Assembly (NCBI GenBank): GCA_934667475.1
Contig: CAKUMB010000021.1
Location: forward strand, 1-23,799
Reading direction: 5' to 3'
From: an uncultured Muribaculaceae bacterium
GTDB taxonomy: Bacteria > Bacteroidota > Bacteroidia > Bacteroidales > Muribaculaceae
Length of the DNA stretch: 23,799 bases
In this document: in pieces, positions 1 to 7,724 of the stretch
How the letters are laid out: each line of letters starts with the position of its first letter
How positions within the stretch are numbered: position 1 is the stretch's first letter
Notes under the pieces: generated by a model
Seen by the model: only the letters and a program-made list of their open reading frames with translations
Told to the model about the DNA's origin: nothing
Database searches by the model: none
Program-made: the position numbers and the translations under genes

Positions 1-384
1 CAATCAGCATGCTACTAATGATTTTCCCAAAAAAAGAAAAAGACCGCCCGTTGTCGCATTCCTCCGGAATGCCTTGCGTAGAGTTGCCGAGCAGCAGGCA
101 TTTCGCTACAACTCCGCTCCGCTCCGTCGCAGCTGCATACCTGCCTACACACATCCAATCCCTAACGGGATAGCCATCCATGCAACCTGCCTACACACAC
201 CACCCAGCCACTTGGCAGAGCAGCCACGCAACCTTTCCCACAGATTCACACGGATTCAATATTTCAGTATTTGCTTGTAGGGCGTTTAATGTTATGTGGT
301 AGAGGCGTTGGTGGTGTGGTGGAAAATGGCTACCTTCGCATTGTGAATTGTAAATGTATTATTTATTAAAACTGATTCTGCTAT
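1..384. other. intergenic region with no credible gene
   Basis: No protein gene is supported here; the one open frame (74-280, plus) has the composition of spurious translation and no recognisable motif. The stretch holds a 7-bp hairpin with a 3-base loop at 56-72 (GCATTCC/GGAATGC), a 14-15 base direct repeat containing CCTGCCTACACACA at about 139-153 and 185-199, and a weak promoter candidate listed separately. The gene to the left of the window is not visible. Confidence 0.6.
308..338 (+). promoter_or_regulatory. candidate Bacteroidetes promoter for the S1/P1 nuclease gene
   Basis: TTG at 308-310 and TACCTTCG at 331-338 are separated by 20 bases, the spacing seen at the better promoters in this window. 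The -7 box differs from TAnnTTTG at one position, so this is a tentative call. Confidence 0.35.
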
Positions 385-1170
385 ATGATGAAATCAAGAT
401 CTGTGCTGGCGGTGGCTATTGCAGCGCTGACGGCTGTCAACTGTTTCGGCTGGGGCAAAAAAGGACATGATGTTACGGCCCGCATTGCAGAGTGCCACCT
501 TACCGCCAAGACTATGCAGCGTGTGACGGCTGCGCTCGATGGAAAGTCGATGGTGTATTGGGCCAACTGGCTCGATGACGCCAGCAACAACATTGACGGA
601 TACAAGCACACCAAGACGTGGCACTACAAAAATGTGGATGAAGGGCAGACTTATGAGTCGATGCCGCTTAATGAAAAGGGAGATGTGGTGCGTGCCATCA
701 ATGAGCAGACGGCGCGTCTGCGCTCGGGTAAGCTGAGCCACGACGAGGAGGCGCTGGCGCTGAAGATGCTTATCCACTTTGTGGGCGATATGCACCAGCC
801 CATGCACTTGGGCCACCTATCTGACTTTGGCGGCAACACCACCAAGGTGTATTACTTCGGCCGCGAGACCAATCTGCACTCGGTGTGGGACAACGATCTG
901 CCTGAGGCAGTGCACAAGTGGAGCTACACCGAGTGGCAGCAGCAAATAGACCGCCTCAGCGACGATGAGTGCAGCCGCATAGCTGCTGGTACGCCCGACG
1001 ACTGGGCGCGGCAGACTCTGGACATCGCCCGCCGCGTGTATGCCATGACACCCGCTGGCACGCGCATCAGCTATGCCTATCTGGTGGACGCGCGTGAAAT
1101 TGTGGAGCGTCAGCTCGAGGCCGGAGGCCTGCGACTGGCTTGGCTGCTCAACAGCATCTACGACAAGTGA
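385..1170 (+). CDS. secreted S1/P1-family nuclease
   Basis: This 261-residue protein belongs to the zinc-dependent S1/P1 nuclease family, which cleaves single-stranded nucleic acid and often removes 3'-phosphates from nucleotides. A signal peptide (about residues 1-22, ending NCFG) precedes Trp23. In this family the mature N-terminal Trp is itself a zinc ligand, so the predicted cleavage point fits. Other expected ligands are visible: His28 in WGKKGH, Asp64/65 in NWLDD, His80 in WHYKN, the HFVGDMHQPMH block (His131, Asp135, His137, His141), and NLHSVWD (His165, Asp169). Length is normal for bacterial members. The start is either of two adjacent ATGs (385 or 388). It stands alone, with a hairpin downstream at 1212-1239. 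The likely role is periplasmic or extracellular nucleic-acid scavenging; substrate preference is not readable. Confidence 0.93.
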   Translation: MMKSRSVLAVAIAALTAVNCFGWGKKGHDVTARIAECHLTAKTMQRVTAALDGKSMVYWANWLDDASNNIDGYKHTKTWHYKNVDEGQTYESMPLNEKGDVVRAINEQTARLRSGKLSHDEEALALKMLIHFVGDMHQPMHLGHLSDFGGNTTKVYYFGRETNLHSVWDNDLPEAVHKWSYTEWQQQIDRLSDDECSRIAAGTPDDWARQTLDIARRVYAMTPAGTRISYAYLVDAREIVERQLEAGGLRLAWLLNSIYDK

Positions 1171-1211
1171 TGGTCTTTGCCACCACCTGGGCTTGTAAAG
1201 AAAAAAATATT

Positions 1212-1239
1212 GCGGCGGCCGTATATCATTGGCCGCCGC
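1212..1239. terminator. GC-rich hairpin after the S1/P1 nuclease gene
   Basis: GCGGCGGCC (1212-1220) pairs perfectly with GGCCGCCGC (1231-1239) across a 10-base loop. It lies 40 bases after the nuclease stop codon. The downstream T-tract on the plus strand is weak (TTGTGCGTT), while an A-rich tract precedes the stem, so intrinsic termination is plausible rather than certain. Confidence 0.55.
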
Positions 1240-1319
1240 TTGTGCGTTATATAATGACGGGGCTGCTATTGTGCGAGGCCCTTATTGATGAACTTAAGCT
1301 ATAGATTTATACACGAGAT

Positions 1320-2210
1320 ATGAAGGTATTGAAGTTTGGTGGCACTTCGGTGGGCACACCGCAGAGCCTGCGCAATGTGAAGATGGTGGTTGAGGGCCTG
1401 AATGAGCCTGCCATAGTGGTGGTGTCGGCATTGGGCGGCGTCACCGACTTACTGATAAAGGCTGCCGGCAGTGCGGCTGCTGGCGACACCGATGTGTGCG
1501 AGGCCACGCTGAAGCAGATAGAGGCGCGTCACTCCGATGTGATTGATGCCCTCGTGCCGCCCGAGCGCCATGCCGATGTGGAGCAATTGGCGCAAACACT
1601 GCTGGACGATTTGCGCGCAACGCTGGCACAGGTGCGGGAGGCCAAGAGCCTTGAGCCGCCTATGCAGTGTCGCGTGGTGAGTTTCGGCGAGGCACTGTCG
1701 TCGATGATAATAAGCCACGTCATCGATGGCGCTGAATACTGCGACTCGTTCCGTTTCATTAAGACGCGCCGCAGCGCTGACGGCCACAATGAGGCCGACC
1801 TTGAACTGTGCAACCGCCTTGTGGCCGACCAGTTCAGCGCATTTCACGCCCGCGTGGGCGTGGCGCCCGGTTTCGTGGCAACCGATGCCGACAGCGGCGA
1901 GATTACCAACCTTGGCCGCGGCGGCAGCGACTTCACGGCCGCCATTGTAGCCGCAGCGCTCAATGCGTCGTGCCTTGAGATTTGGACCGATGTTGACGGC
2001 TTTATGACCGCTGATCCGCGCACCCATGCCGATGCGCGCGTTATGCCACACATGACCTATGCAAAGGCCAGCCAGATGTGCCGCGACGGAGCTAAGGTGA
2101 TATATTTCCCCACCATAAGTCCGGTGGAGAAGAAGGGCATACCGCTGTGGGTGAAGAACACGTTTAATCCCACTGCGCCAGGCACGCTTATCGACGGCAA
2201 CGAAGACTGA
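1320..2210 (+). CDS. aspartate kinase, catalytic domain only (no ACT or homoserine dehydrogenase domain)
   Basis: Aspartokinase phosphorylates L-aspartate in the first step of the threonine, lysine and methionine pathways. The amino acid kinase fold is complete: MKVLKFGGTSVG at the N-terminus (catalytic Lys in KFGGTS), VVSALGGVTD, SFGEALSS, NLGRGGSDFTAA, and EIWTDVDGFMTADPR. It resembles the N-terminal third of the bifunctional ThrA of Bacteroidales. It ends at residue 296, just after GTLI, where ThrA would continue into ACT regulatory domains and homoserine dehydrogenase (about 810 residues in all). The stop is clean and threonine synthase begins 41 bases later, so there is no room for the missing domains. 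ACT domains usually carry feedback inhibition and part of the dimer interface, so this form may be unregulated or need a partner. The gene symbol is left blank because it is not a full thrA. Confidence 0.9.
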   Translation: MKVLKFGGTSVGTPQSLRNVKMVVEGLNEPAIVVVSALGGVTDLLIKAAGSAAAGDTDVCEATLKQIEARHSDVIDALVPPERHADVEQLAQTLLDDLRATLAQVREAKSLEPPMQCRVVSFGEALSSMIISHVIDGAEYCDSFRFIKTRRSADGHNEADLELCNRLVADQFSAFHARVGVAPGFVATDADSGEITNLGRGGSDFTAAIVAAALNASCLEIWTDVDGFMTADPRTHADARVMPHMTYAKASQMCRDGAKVIYFPTISPVEKKGIPLWVKNTFNPTAPGTLIDGNED

Positions 2211-2251
2211 CACGCACACGATCACAAACGATATTCAGTGAAAAGACTTAA

Positions 2252-3562
2252 ATGAGATACTACAGCACTAACAACAAGACGCTGACCGTGACGCTTGAGC
2301 AGGCCGTGATTCAAGGCCTTGCGCCCGATGGCGGCCTGCTGCTGCCCGAGCACATTCCTGCTCTGCCCGATGCGTTTGTGCGCAATATGGGGTCGATGTC
2401 GCTGCACGAAATCAGCTATGCGGTGGCCAACTATGCGCTGCAGGGCGATATCGACGCCGCTGTGCTGAAGAGTGCTGTGACCGACACTCTTAGCTTCGAC
2501 CTGCCGCTGGTGCACCTTGGCGGCAATCAGTATGTGCTTGAACTGTTTCATGGCCCCACAATGTCGTTCAAGGATATTGGCACACGGTTTCTGGCGCGTC
2601 TGCTGGCCCACTACAACGGCCGCCACCGCCGCAACATCAGCGTGATAGTGGCCACCTCGGGCAACAGCGGCGGAGCCATTGCCCACAGCTTCAGCGACAT
2701 TCCCGAGGTTCAGGTCTACATCCTGTATCCCCGAGGCGAACTCGACAAGGTGCAGCGTGCGCAGTTTGCAGCCATGCTGGCGCCAAACATCACCGCCATT
2801 GAGGTTAATGGCTCGCTTGATGACTGCCGCAAGCTTGCCGACCAGGCTTTCCGCGACCCCGACATAGGCAGCCGCATGATTGTGAACAGTGCCCGCACCG
2901 TGAATGTGGCGCGACTGCTGCCGCAAATGTTCCACTACTTCTGGGCCGCCGCGCAACTCATGCAGCGCGAGCAAGACCCCAGCCAAATGGTGGTGGCCAT
3001 GCCATGCGGCAATCTGGGCAACCTCACCGCAGGCATTATGGCCAAGCGCATGGGCCTGCCCGTGAAGCGATTTGTGGCCGTCAACAATGCCAACGATGCC
3101 TTTGTGCGCTATCTGCTCACGGGCGACTACGTGCCGCACCCGCTGCGCCGCAGCGCCACACCGGCCATCGACATAGCCGAGCCCAGCAACTTCACGCGCA
3201 TCAAGGCCCTGTATGGCGGCAGCCACTTTGAATTGTGCCGCGATGTGGAGCCCTACCGCTGCACCGACGCCGATGTGGACGAAGCCATGCGCCGCCTGTG
3301 GACTGACCACTCCTATGTGGCCGACCCGCACACTGCGGCAGCCTGCATGGCGGTGAATGCATGTCTGTGCCCTGGCGAGGTGGGCGTGGCTCTGGCCACG
3401 GCACATCCCGCAAAGTTCCGCTCACAGGTGGAGGCCGCCACGGGACACAGCATAGAGCTGCCCCAGCGCCTCGCCGCCGACCTCGATGCACCGCAGCATG
3501 TGTCGGTCATCAACTCGGGCTACACATCGCTAAAGAAGTTTCTCCTCAAGCAAACCGATTAG
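2252..3562 (+). CDS. thrC: threonine synthase
   Basis: This PLP enzyme converts O-phosphohomoserine to threonine, the last step of threonine synthesis. The 436-residue length is typical. The N-terminal MRYYSTNNK start and GLAPDGGLLLPE motif are characteristic. The PLP lysine is expected at Lys107 in GPTMSFKDIG. The phosphate-binding loop reads ATSGNSGGAIA (many family members have GDTGSA), and MPCGNLGNLTAG is the later cofactor and substrate motif. It follows the aspartokinase gene by 41 bases, so the two are probably cotranscribed. Homoserine dehydrogenase and homoserine kinase, needed between these two steps, are not in the window. Confidence 0.95.
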   Translation: MRYYSTNNKTLTVTLEQAVIQGLAPDGGLLLPEHIPALPDAFVRNMGSMSLHEISYAVANYALQGDIDAAVLKSAVTDTLSFDLPLVHLGGNQYVLELFHGPTMSFKDIGTRFLARLLAHYNGRHRRNISVIVATSGNSGGAIAHSFSDIPEVQVYILYPRGELDKVQRAQFAAMLAPNITAIEVNGSLDDCRKLADQAFRDPDIGSRMIVNSARTVNVARLLPQMFHYFWAAAQLMQREQDPSQMVVAMPCGNLGNLTAGIMAKRMGLPVKRFVAVNNANDAFVRYLLTGDYVPHPLRRSATPAIDIAEPSNFTRIKALYGGSHFELCRDVEPYRCTDADVDEAMRRLWTDHSYVADPHTAAACMAVNACLCPGEVGVALATAHPAKFRSQVEAATGHSIELPQRLAADLDAPQHVSVINSGYTSLKKFLLKQTD

Positions 3563-3618
3563 CCAACTCCCCCGTCCCGACACACAGACACTCAGCGGCG
3601 TGTATGTGTATTTTGGCG

Positions 3619-3665
3619 AAAAAGACATAAAGACAGATTTTCAAAGACATGTTGTTGCCTTTATG
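3619..3665. repeat. copy of a short interspersed palindromic repeat (left half)
   Basis: The segment with core AAAGACATAAAGACAG continues into a TGTTGCCTTTAT motif. Bases 3621-3641 are a perfect 21-base inverted match to 6013-6033 and 6113-6133, and the same motif order is seen in direct orientation at 5951-6000. This copy lacks the right-hand arm present in the 5946-6164 cluster. Confidence 0.75.
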
Positions 3666-3712
3666 TAGATAAATCAGAAAAACGCAATTTGCGGTATAAA
3701 CACAAAAAAACA

Positions 3713-3760
3713 AGGTCGGCCGGCTTGACGCGTCACGTCAGCCGGCCGACCTGTTTTTTG
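3713..3760. terminator. bidirectional terminator between thrC and mdh
   Basis: AGGTCGGCCGGC (3713-3724) pairs perfectly with GCCGGCCGACCT (3741-3752), and TGAC/GTCA extends the stem inside. A T-tract follows on the plus strand (3754-3759) and an A-tract precedes it (3704-3712), giving a T-tract on the minus strand as well. It sits between convergent thrC (plus) and mdh (minus) and should stop both. Confidence 0.92.
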
Positions 3761-3792
3761 TCAATTAAGCCCTTGGGCCTCTAAACTGATTT

Positions 3793-4785
3793 TTAGAGGT
3801 TGGGGTTCATCTCTTTCCAGTTAGCAACGGGAGGAACGATGCCCAGCTCCACGATTTCGTCGCGCATCTTGCACAGGTGCTCATACGACTTGTTGAGGGC
3901 TGCAATCTCTTCCTCAGTGCCAGTGGGCTCTACGAAGTGAACGCCAGTCTTGTCGATAGTGGTGGGCATAGCCATCATCACGTTCTTGAAGCCCAGCTTG
4001 TCGTGGTTCACATAGCAGCCTGCAGGCAGAGTGAACTTCTCGCCGCCCATGGCAGCCTCAATCATCTTCACAGCGTTGTAGGCAGGGCTCTGGAACGAGC
4101 TGCGGCCACGCAACTTGATGATGTTAGAACCGCCTTGCACAGTGTGGTGCTTGATCTCTTCCCAGCGCTCGGCCGACAGACCCATCTCCGACAGAGGCTT
4201 GCCGTCGACCTTAACCTGCGATGCAAACACTGCCATCTGCTCGCCGTGGCCGCCATAAGTGTGTGCGCCAGTCACCTTGTCCTGCTGTACGCCGAACTCC
4301 AGTGCCAGAGCCTGCTGCAGACGAGTTGAGTCGAGGGCAGCGAGCGAAGTCAGCTGGTTGGGCTTCAGGCCAGAGTGGATGAGAGCTGTGAGTGCAGTCA
4401 CGTCGGCGGGGTTGAAGATAACCACCACGTGCTCCACATCGGGGCAGTATTTCTTGATGTTGTCGCCAAACTCAGCGGCAATCTTGCAGTTGCCCTTGAG
4501 CAGGTCCTCACGGGTCATACCCTCTTTGCGAGGTGCACCACCCGACGAGATGATATATTTTGCGCCCTTGAAGGCCTCTTCGGGGTTAACTGTGTAAGTC
4601 ACGTTAACGCCGGGGAATGCGCATTGCTGAATTTCGTCGAACACACCATGAACACCGGGCTCATAGATGTCATACAGACAAATGTTGGGAGTGAGGCCGA
4701 GCATCAGAGCGCTCTGTACCATGTTAGAACCAATCATACCGCCGGCACCGACGATTAAAAGCTTTTCGTTAGTTAAAAATCCCAT
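3793..4785 (-). CDS. mdh: malate dehydrogenase
   Basis: This enzyme interconverts malate and oxaloacetate with NAD(H) in the cytoplasm. The 330-residue protein has the dinucleotide-binding GAGGMIG (about residues 13-19), the mobile-loop substrate arginines in GAPRKEGMTRED (Arg86, Arg92), IFNPADV with Asn125, LDSTR with Asp152 and Arg155, and the catalytic His in YGGHGEQM (His180). In Bacteroidales it serves the reductive branch to fumarate and succinate. It is a single-gene unit with its own strong promoter (4858-4888) and terminator. The family is the LDH-like type of MDH; the 81-92 loop SGGAPRKEGMTR, with an arginine at the specificity position, favours malate over lactate. Confidence 0.95.
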   Translation of the reverse strand: MGFLTNEKLLIVGAGGMIGSNMVQSALMLGLTPNICLYDIYEPGVHGVFDEIQQCAFPGVNVTYTVNPEEAFKGAKYIISSGGAPRKEGMTREDLLKGNCKIAAEFGDNIKKYCPDVEHVVVIFNPADVTALTALIHSGLKPNQLTSLAALDSTRLQQALALEFGVQQDKVTGAHTYGGHGEQMAVFASQVKVDGKPLSEMGLSAERWEEIKHHTVQGGSNIIKLRGRSSFQSPAYNAVKMIEAAMGGEKFTLPAGCYVNHDKLGFKNVMMAMPTTIDKTGVHFVEPTGTEEEIAALNKSYEHLCKMRDEIVELGIVPPVANWKEMNPNL

Positions 4786-4857
4786 AATCAGAATTCTTTA
4801 AAAATTAGTTATAATAATAAATTCGATTTCTCGCCTTTTTGTGTATTTATTCTATGG

Positions 4858-4888
4858 CAAAATTAGCTAAATTTGGTCGTAAAGTCAA
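4858..4888 (-). promoter_or_regulatory. Bacteroidetes promoter for mdh
   Basis: Read on the minus strand, TTG (4886-4888) and TAATTTTG (4858-4865) are separated by 20 bases and point toward mdh. Both boxes match the Bacteroidetes consensus. The predicted 5' UTR is about 65 bases. The rest of 4786-5089 is AT-rich and also holds the divergent recR promoter. Confidence 0.85.
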
Positions 4889-5015
4889 ATATAATCGCCA
4901 AATATAACGCTTAAATTTTGCAATTATTTGTCAACTATTTTTCCCGAGCCCCGGCTATTGCGCATTTGCCGCCCCAGTGTGCCGTTTTTTATACCTGCCC
5001 CAGTGTGTAGGCGGC

Positions 5016-5046
5016 TTGCCATTGAGCGCGATTTGCACTAACTTTG
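5016..5046 (+). promoter_or_regulatory. Bacteroidetes promoter for recR
   Basis: TTG at 5016-5018 and TAACTTTG at 5039-5046 are separated by 20 bases. The recR ATG follows about 44 bases after the -7 box. It is divergent from the mdh promoter. Confidence 0.85.
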
Positions 5047-5089
5047 CATCACACATACTCAGTAAGTAAAAAAAGCAAGGTTTGATTTA

Positions 5090-5725
5090 ATGGAACAGGA
5101 ATTTGCGTCATCGCTGCTCGAAAACGCCGTGAGTGAGTTTGCCAAACTGCCAGGCATAGGCCGCAAAACGGCCCTGCGCCTGGTGCTGCACCTGCTCAAG
5201 CGCGACAAGGCCGACGTTGAGCAGTTTGCCAGCGCCATGGTGAAGCTGCGCAGCGAAATCCGATACTGCCGCGTGTGCCACAACATCAGCGAGAGCGAGG
5301 TGTGTCCCATTTGCTCCAATCCCTCGCGCGACACCTCCACGGTGTGCGTGGTGGAGAACGTGAAAGACGTGATGAGCATCGAAAACACCCACCAGCACCA
5401 TGGGCTCTACCACGTGCTGGGCGGACTCATCTCGCCCATGGACGGAGTGGGGCCGCAGGACATCGAAATCGACAGCCTTGTCGATCGCGTGAAGGCCGGT
5501 GGCGTGAAGGAGGTGATTCTGGCGCTGAGCGCCACCATGGAGGGCGACACCACCAACTTCTACATATTCCGCCGCCTGGCCCCGTATCCCGACGTGAAAA
5601 TCACCATGCTGGCGCGCGGCGTGAGCGTGGGCAACGAAATTGAGTATACCGACGACATCACCCTGGGCCGCTCCATTCAAAACCGAATTTTGTTTTCCGA
5701 CACCTTTGCCGCCCAGCGGCAGTAA
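5090..5725 (+). CDS. recR: recombination mediator RecR
   Basis: RecR works with RecO (and RecF) to load RecA on gapped single-stranded DNA. The 211-residue protein has the helix-hairpin-helix segment LPGIGRKTALRL (about 20-31), a four-cysteine zinc finger (Cys60, Cys63, Cys72, Cys75), and a Toprim domain beginning VCVVENVKDVMSIE, with the HGLYHVLGGLISPMDGVGP signature. Length is slightly above the usual 200. It has its own promoter and probably shares a transcript with the 48-residue gene that starts 12 bases after its stop codon. Confidence 0.96.
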   Translation: MEQEFASSLLENAVSEFAKLPGIGRKTALRLVLHLLKRDKADVEQFASAMVKLRSEIRYCRVCHNISESEVCPICSNPSRDTSTVCVVENVKDVMSIENTHQHHGLYHVLGGLISPMDGVGPQDIEIDSLVDRVKAGGVKEVILALSATMEGDTTNFYIFRRLAPYPDVKITMLARGVSVGNEIEYTDDITLGRSIQNRILFSDTFAAQRQ

Positions 5726-5737
5726 TCATCATTCAAT

Positions 5738-5884
5738 ATGGCCGACAATTTTCTGGAAAAACAACACGACGACTATATGGCGCGCCTTGCCCGCAAAGAG
5801 CGTGAGCGCAAGCGCCGCCTGCACCGCTACCTTGAGGCCTACCGCAAGCGCCTGGCCCAACAAAAGCAGCAGAAGGACTTGTAG
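5738..5884 (+). CDS. 48-residue basic small protein of unknown function
   Basis: This short open frame starts 12 bases after the recR stop codon. The product begins MADNFLEKQHDDYMARLARK and continues as a helix-favouring segment very rich in Arg, Lys, Glu and Gln (RKERERKRRLHRYLEAYRKR, ending QQKQQKDL), with no Cys or Gly and no membrane segment. Codon use follows the neighbouring genes (GCC, CGC, CTG). The charge pattern suggests a short amphipathic helix or nucleic-acid contact, but this is inference. Position right behind recR implies cotranscription. I do not recognise a family; evidence is mainly coding character and spacing. Confidence 0.6.
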   Translation: MADNFLEKQHDDYMARLARKERERKRRLHRYLEAYRKRLAQQKQQKDL

Positions 5885-5945
5885 GGTAGAGGGTGTCTGT
5901 CAGGACTTTCGACAGAGACACACAAGGTGGTTTGGCTGGGAATTC

Positions 5946-6164
5946 CGACGAAAAAGACATAAAGACATATTTTTTTAAGGACGTATCGTTGCCTTTATTT
6001 GTCTTTATAGTTAAAATCTGTCTTTATGTCTTTCTGTCGAAAGAATCCGAGCAATCAGTCTTTTGCCGTCTTTTTTAAAGACAAGTTGTTGCCTTTATTT
6101 GTCTTTATAGTTAAAATCTGTCTTTATGTCTTTCTGTCGAAAAAATCCGAGCAATCAGTCTTTG
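5946..6164. repeat. palindromic intergenic repeat with 100-bp tandem duplication
   Basis: Bases 5971-6064 recur at 6071-6164 with an exact period of 100 and few differences. Each unit contains GTTGCCTTTATTTGTC and then AAAATCTGTCTTTATGTC. The left flank at 5953-5967 (AAAGACATAAAGACA) is a perfect 15-base inverted partner of 6019-6033 and of 6119-6133, so the cluster can fold into a long hairpin. A related half copy lies at 3619-3665. This fills most of the 345-base gap between the small gene after recR and the pantothenate kinase gene, and its hairpin may also end the convergent transcripts. Confidence 0.8.
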
Positions 6165-6229
6165 CTGTCTAAAGTAAGCAGTGTGCCTCTCTGTCAAAAA
6201 AAGAGAAAAATCTGTGGGAGATGAAACTG

Positions 6230-7054
6230 TCAACTTTGGAAGTAGGCGAGGGCGGCACCCAGGGCGGTGCAATATTCAGCGTGGGCAGGCATGTGAAAGC
6301 GCACGCCATACAGGTCTTCCATAATGGGGAATATCACCTTGCAGTCGGGCAGACGCGTGAGGTTGCCTATCAGCACAAAGTCGCGCAGCTGGCTGTTGGC
6401 CGCCGCCAGCACTGCGCACGACCCTATGGTCTCGAGCACCATGCATATCAGCCCCTTGGCAATGTCGCTCTCGTCGGCCTTCGAGTTCACCACCTTGCCA
6501 AAGAGCGACGCCGTTGCATACATCGGCAGTCCATCGAGCTGGTGGGTGGTGATGTCCTTTATTTGCAGATTGATTTTTGATATGTCGCCGCGTGCGGCCA
6601 TTTCCACCACCTCGGCAATGTTGCTGGTTTTTAGCAGCAGAGCCGACAGGCCGCGCAGCGTGCCGCCCCCCATGCTTATGCCGCCCGCATGCCTTATTTC
6701 GTCGCCCTCAACCCTCACCAGTGTGGTGCCGGTGCCCATCGACACCACCATCAGCTTGTCGAGGCCGCTGTCGAAGCGCGCCCCGAGGCCGTCGGCCTGA
6801 AATTCGTCGGCCTTGCTTGTGGGCAGCCCGTAGATGGGCGTGTCCACGTGCGAACTGCCCACGCCCGTGAGCATCACGTGCTCCACATCGGCCAGGCATA
6901 TTCCGTTGTCGTACACATATTTGCCAAATGCGCCAAAGAGCGACGTCACGGGGTCGGCCGCTGTGATAAACATTGGCGACTTGATGCAGCCATTGTCAAA
7001 GCCCACGATTTTTGTGGTGCTTCCGCCCACGTCGATTCCTATCACCAGTCCCAT
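6230..7054 (-). CDS. coaW: type II pantothenate kinase-like protein
   Basis: Type II pantothenate kinases phosphorylate pantothenate with ATP, the first step of coenzyme A synthesis. The 274-residue protein has the ASKHA phosphate loop GIDVGGSTTKIVGFD at the N-terminus, LTGVGSSHV, the second ATP-binding segment VVSMGTGTTLV, GGISMGGGTLRGLSALLL, and a C-terminal IGNLTRLP...EYCTALGAALAY. Length and motif order match the type II (CoaW) family rather than CoaA or CoaX. It is the last gene of a four-gene minus-strand unit, 33 bases after maf. Many Bacteroidales also carry a type III enzyme; whether this organism does is not visible. BadF/BadG-type ATPases share the fold and are a remote alternative. 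Confidence 0.85.
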   Translation of the reverse strand: MGLVIGIDVGGSTTKIVGFDNGCIKSPMFITAADPVTSLFGAFGKYVYDNGICLADVEHVMLTGVGSSHVDTPIYGLPTSKADEFQADGLGARFDSGLDKLMVVSMGTGTTLVRVEGDEIRHAGGISMGGGTLRGLSALLLKTSNIAEVVEMAARGDISKINLQIKDITTHQLDGLPMYATASLFGKVVNSKADESDIAKGLICMVLETIGSCAVLAAANSQLRDFVLIGNLTRLPDCKVIFPIMEDLYGVRFHMPAHAEYCTALGAALAYFQS

Positions 7055-7087
7055 AGCAGTAATTTCTTTTAGCGAGGTTAAAAAGTT

Positions 7088-7684
7088 TTACAGTTTCTTC
7101 AGTTCTTCATACAGCCGCTGCACGGGCAGCCCCATCACATTGTAGAAGCTGCCCTCGATGCCACGGATGGCTGCGCAGCCTATCCACTCCTGAATGCCGT
7201 AGGCCCCGGCCTTGTCGAGCGGCCGGTAACGCTCCACATAGTAGTCGATTTCGCTGTCGGTGAGCGAAGCAAACTCCACCGTGCTGCTTGCCCCGAAAGT
7301 GGTGGTGTGGCCGCCGTGAAGCAGCGTCACGCCCGTCACCACATGGTGGCGGCCGCCGCTCAGGCTGCGCAGCATGGCCCGCGCCTCGGCCTCGGAGTGG
7401 GGCTTGCCCATTATGCGGCCGCCGGCTATCACCACCGTGTCGGCCGTTATCACCAGCTGGCGGGCGGTGGCCGTGGCCATGTAGGCCCGCGCCTTTTGCG
7501 CCGACAGGAATAGCGGCACCTCGTCGGGCGCCATGTCGGCAGGATAGCTCTCGTCGATGCCCTGCTTCACCTCCACGGCAAACTCCACATCGAGCGCCGC
7601 CAGCAGTTCGCGCCGCCGCGGCGAGCCGCTGGCCAGCACTATGTCGTATTTCTTAAGATTGTCAAGCGGATTGCTCATAGCCAA
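7088..7684 (-). CDS. maf: Maf family nucleoside triphosphate pyrophosphatase
   Basis: Maf proteins hydrolyse non-canonical or pyrimidine nucleoside triphosphates to monophosphates. The 198-residue protein has IVLASGSPRRRELL near the N-terminus, the acidic segment DESYPADM, ITADTVV with the catalytic Asp, GKPHSEAEA, and a C-terminal AGAYGIQEWIG...EGSFYNVMGLP. AYGIQ is typical of the dTTP/UTP-directed (YhdE-type) subgroup. The start could be Met1 or Met3, two codons apart. It lies 40 bases after kdsC and 33 bases before the pantothenate kinase gene, in one operon. Confidence 0.93.
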   Translation of the reverse strand: MAMSNPLDNLKKYDIVLASGSPRRRELLAALDVEFAVEVKQGIDESYPADMAPDEVPLFLSAQKARAYMATATARQLVITADTVVIAGGRIMGKPHSEAEARAMLRSLSGGRHHVVTGVTLLHGGHTTTFGASSTVEFASLTDSEIDYYVERYRPLDKAGAYGIQEWIGCAAIRGIEGSFYNVMGLPVQRLYEELKKL

Positions 7685-7724
7685 AAAAAGTTATCAATCA
7701 ATGAAAAGAAAGCACACACACAGG

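Noticed and set aside
74..280. 68-residue open frame in the left intergenic region
   Set aside because: There is no motif, unlikely composition (PAYTHPIPNG, HATCLHTPPS) and no promoter or partner.
5971..6164. CRISPR array
   Set aside because: There are only two copies of a 94-base unit with a 100-base period, without short regular repeats and unique spacers, and no cas genes.
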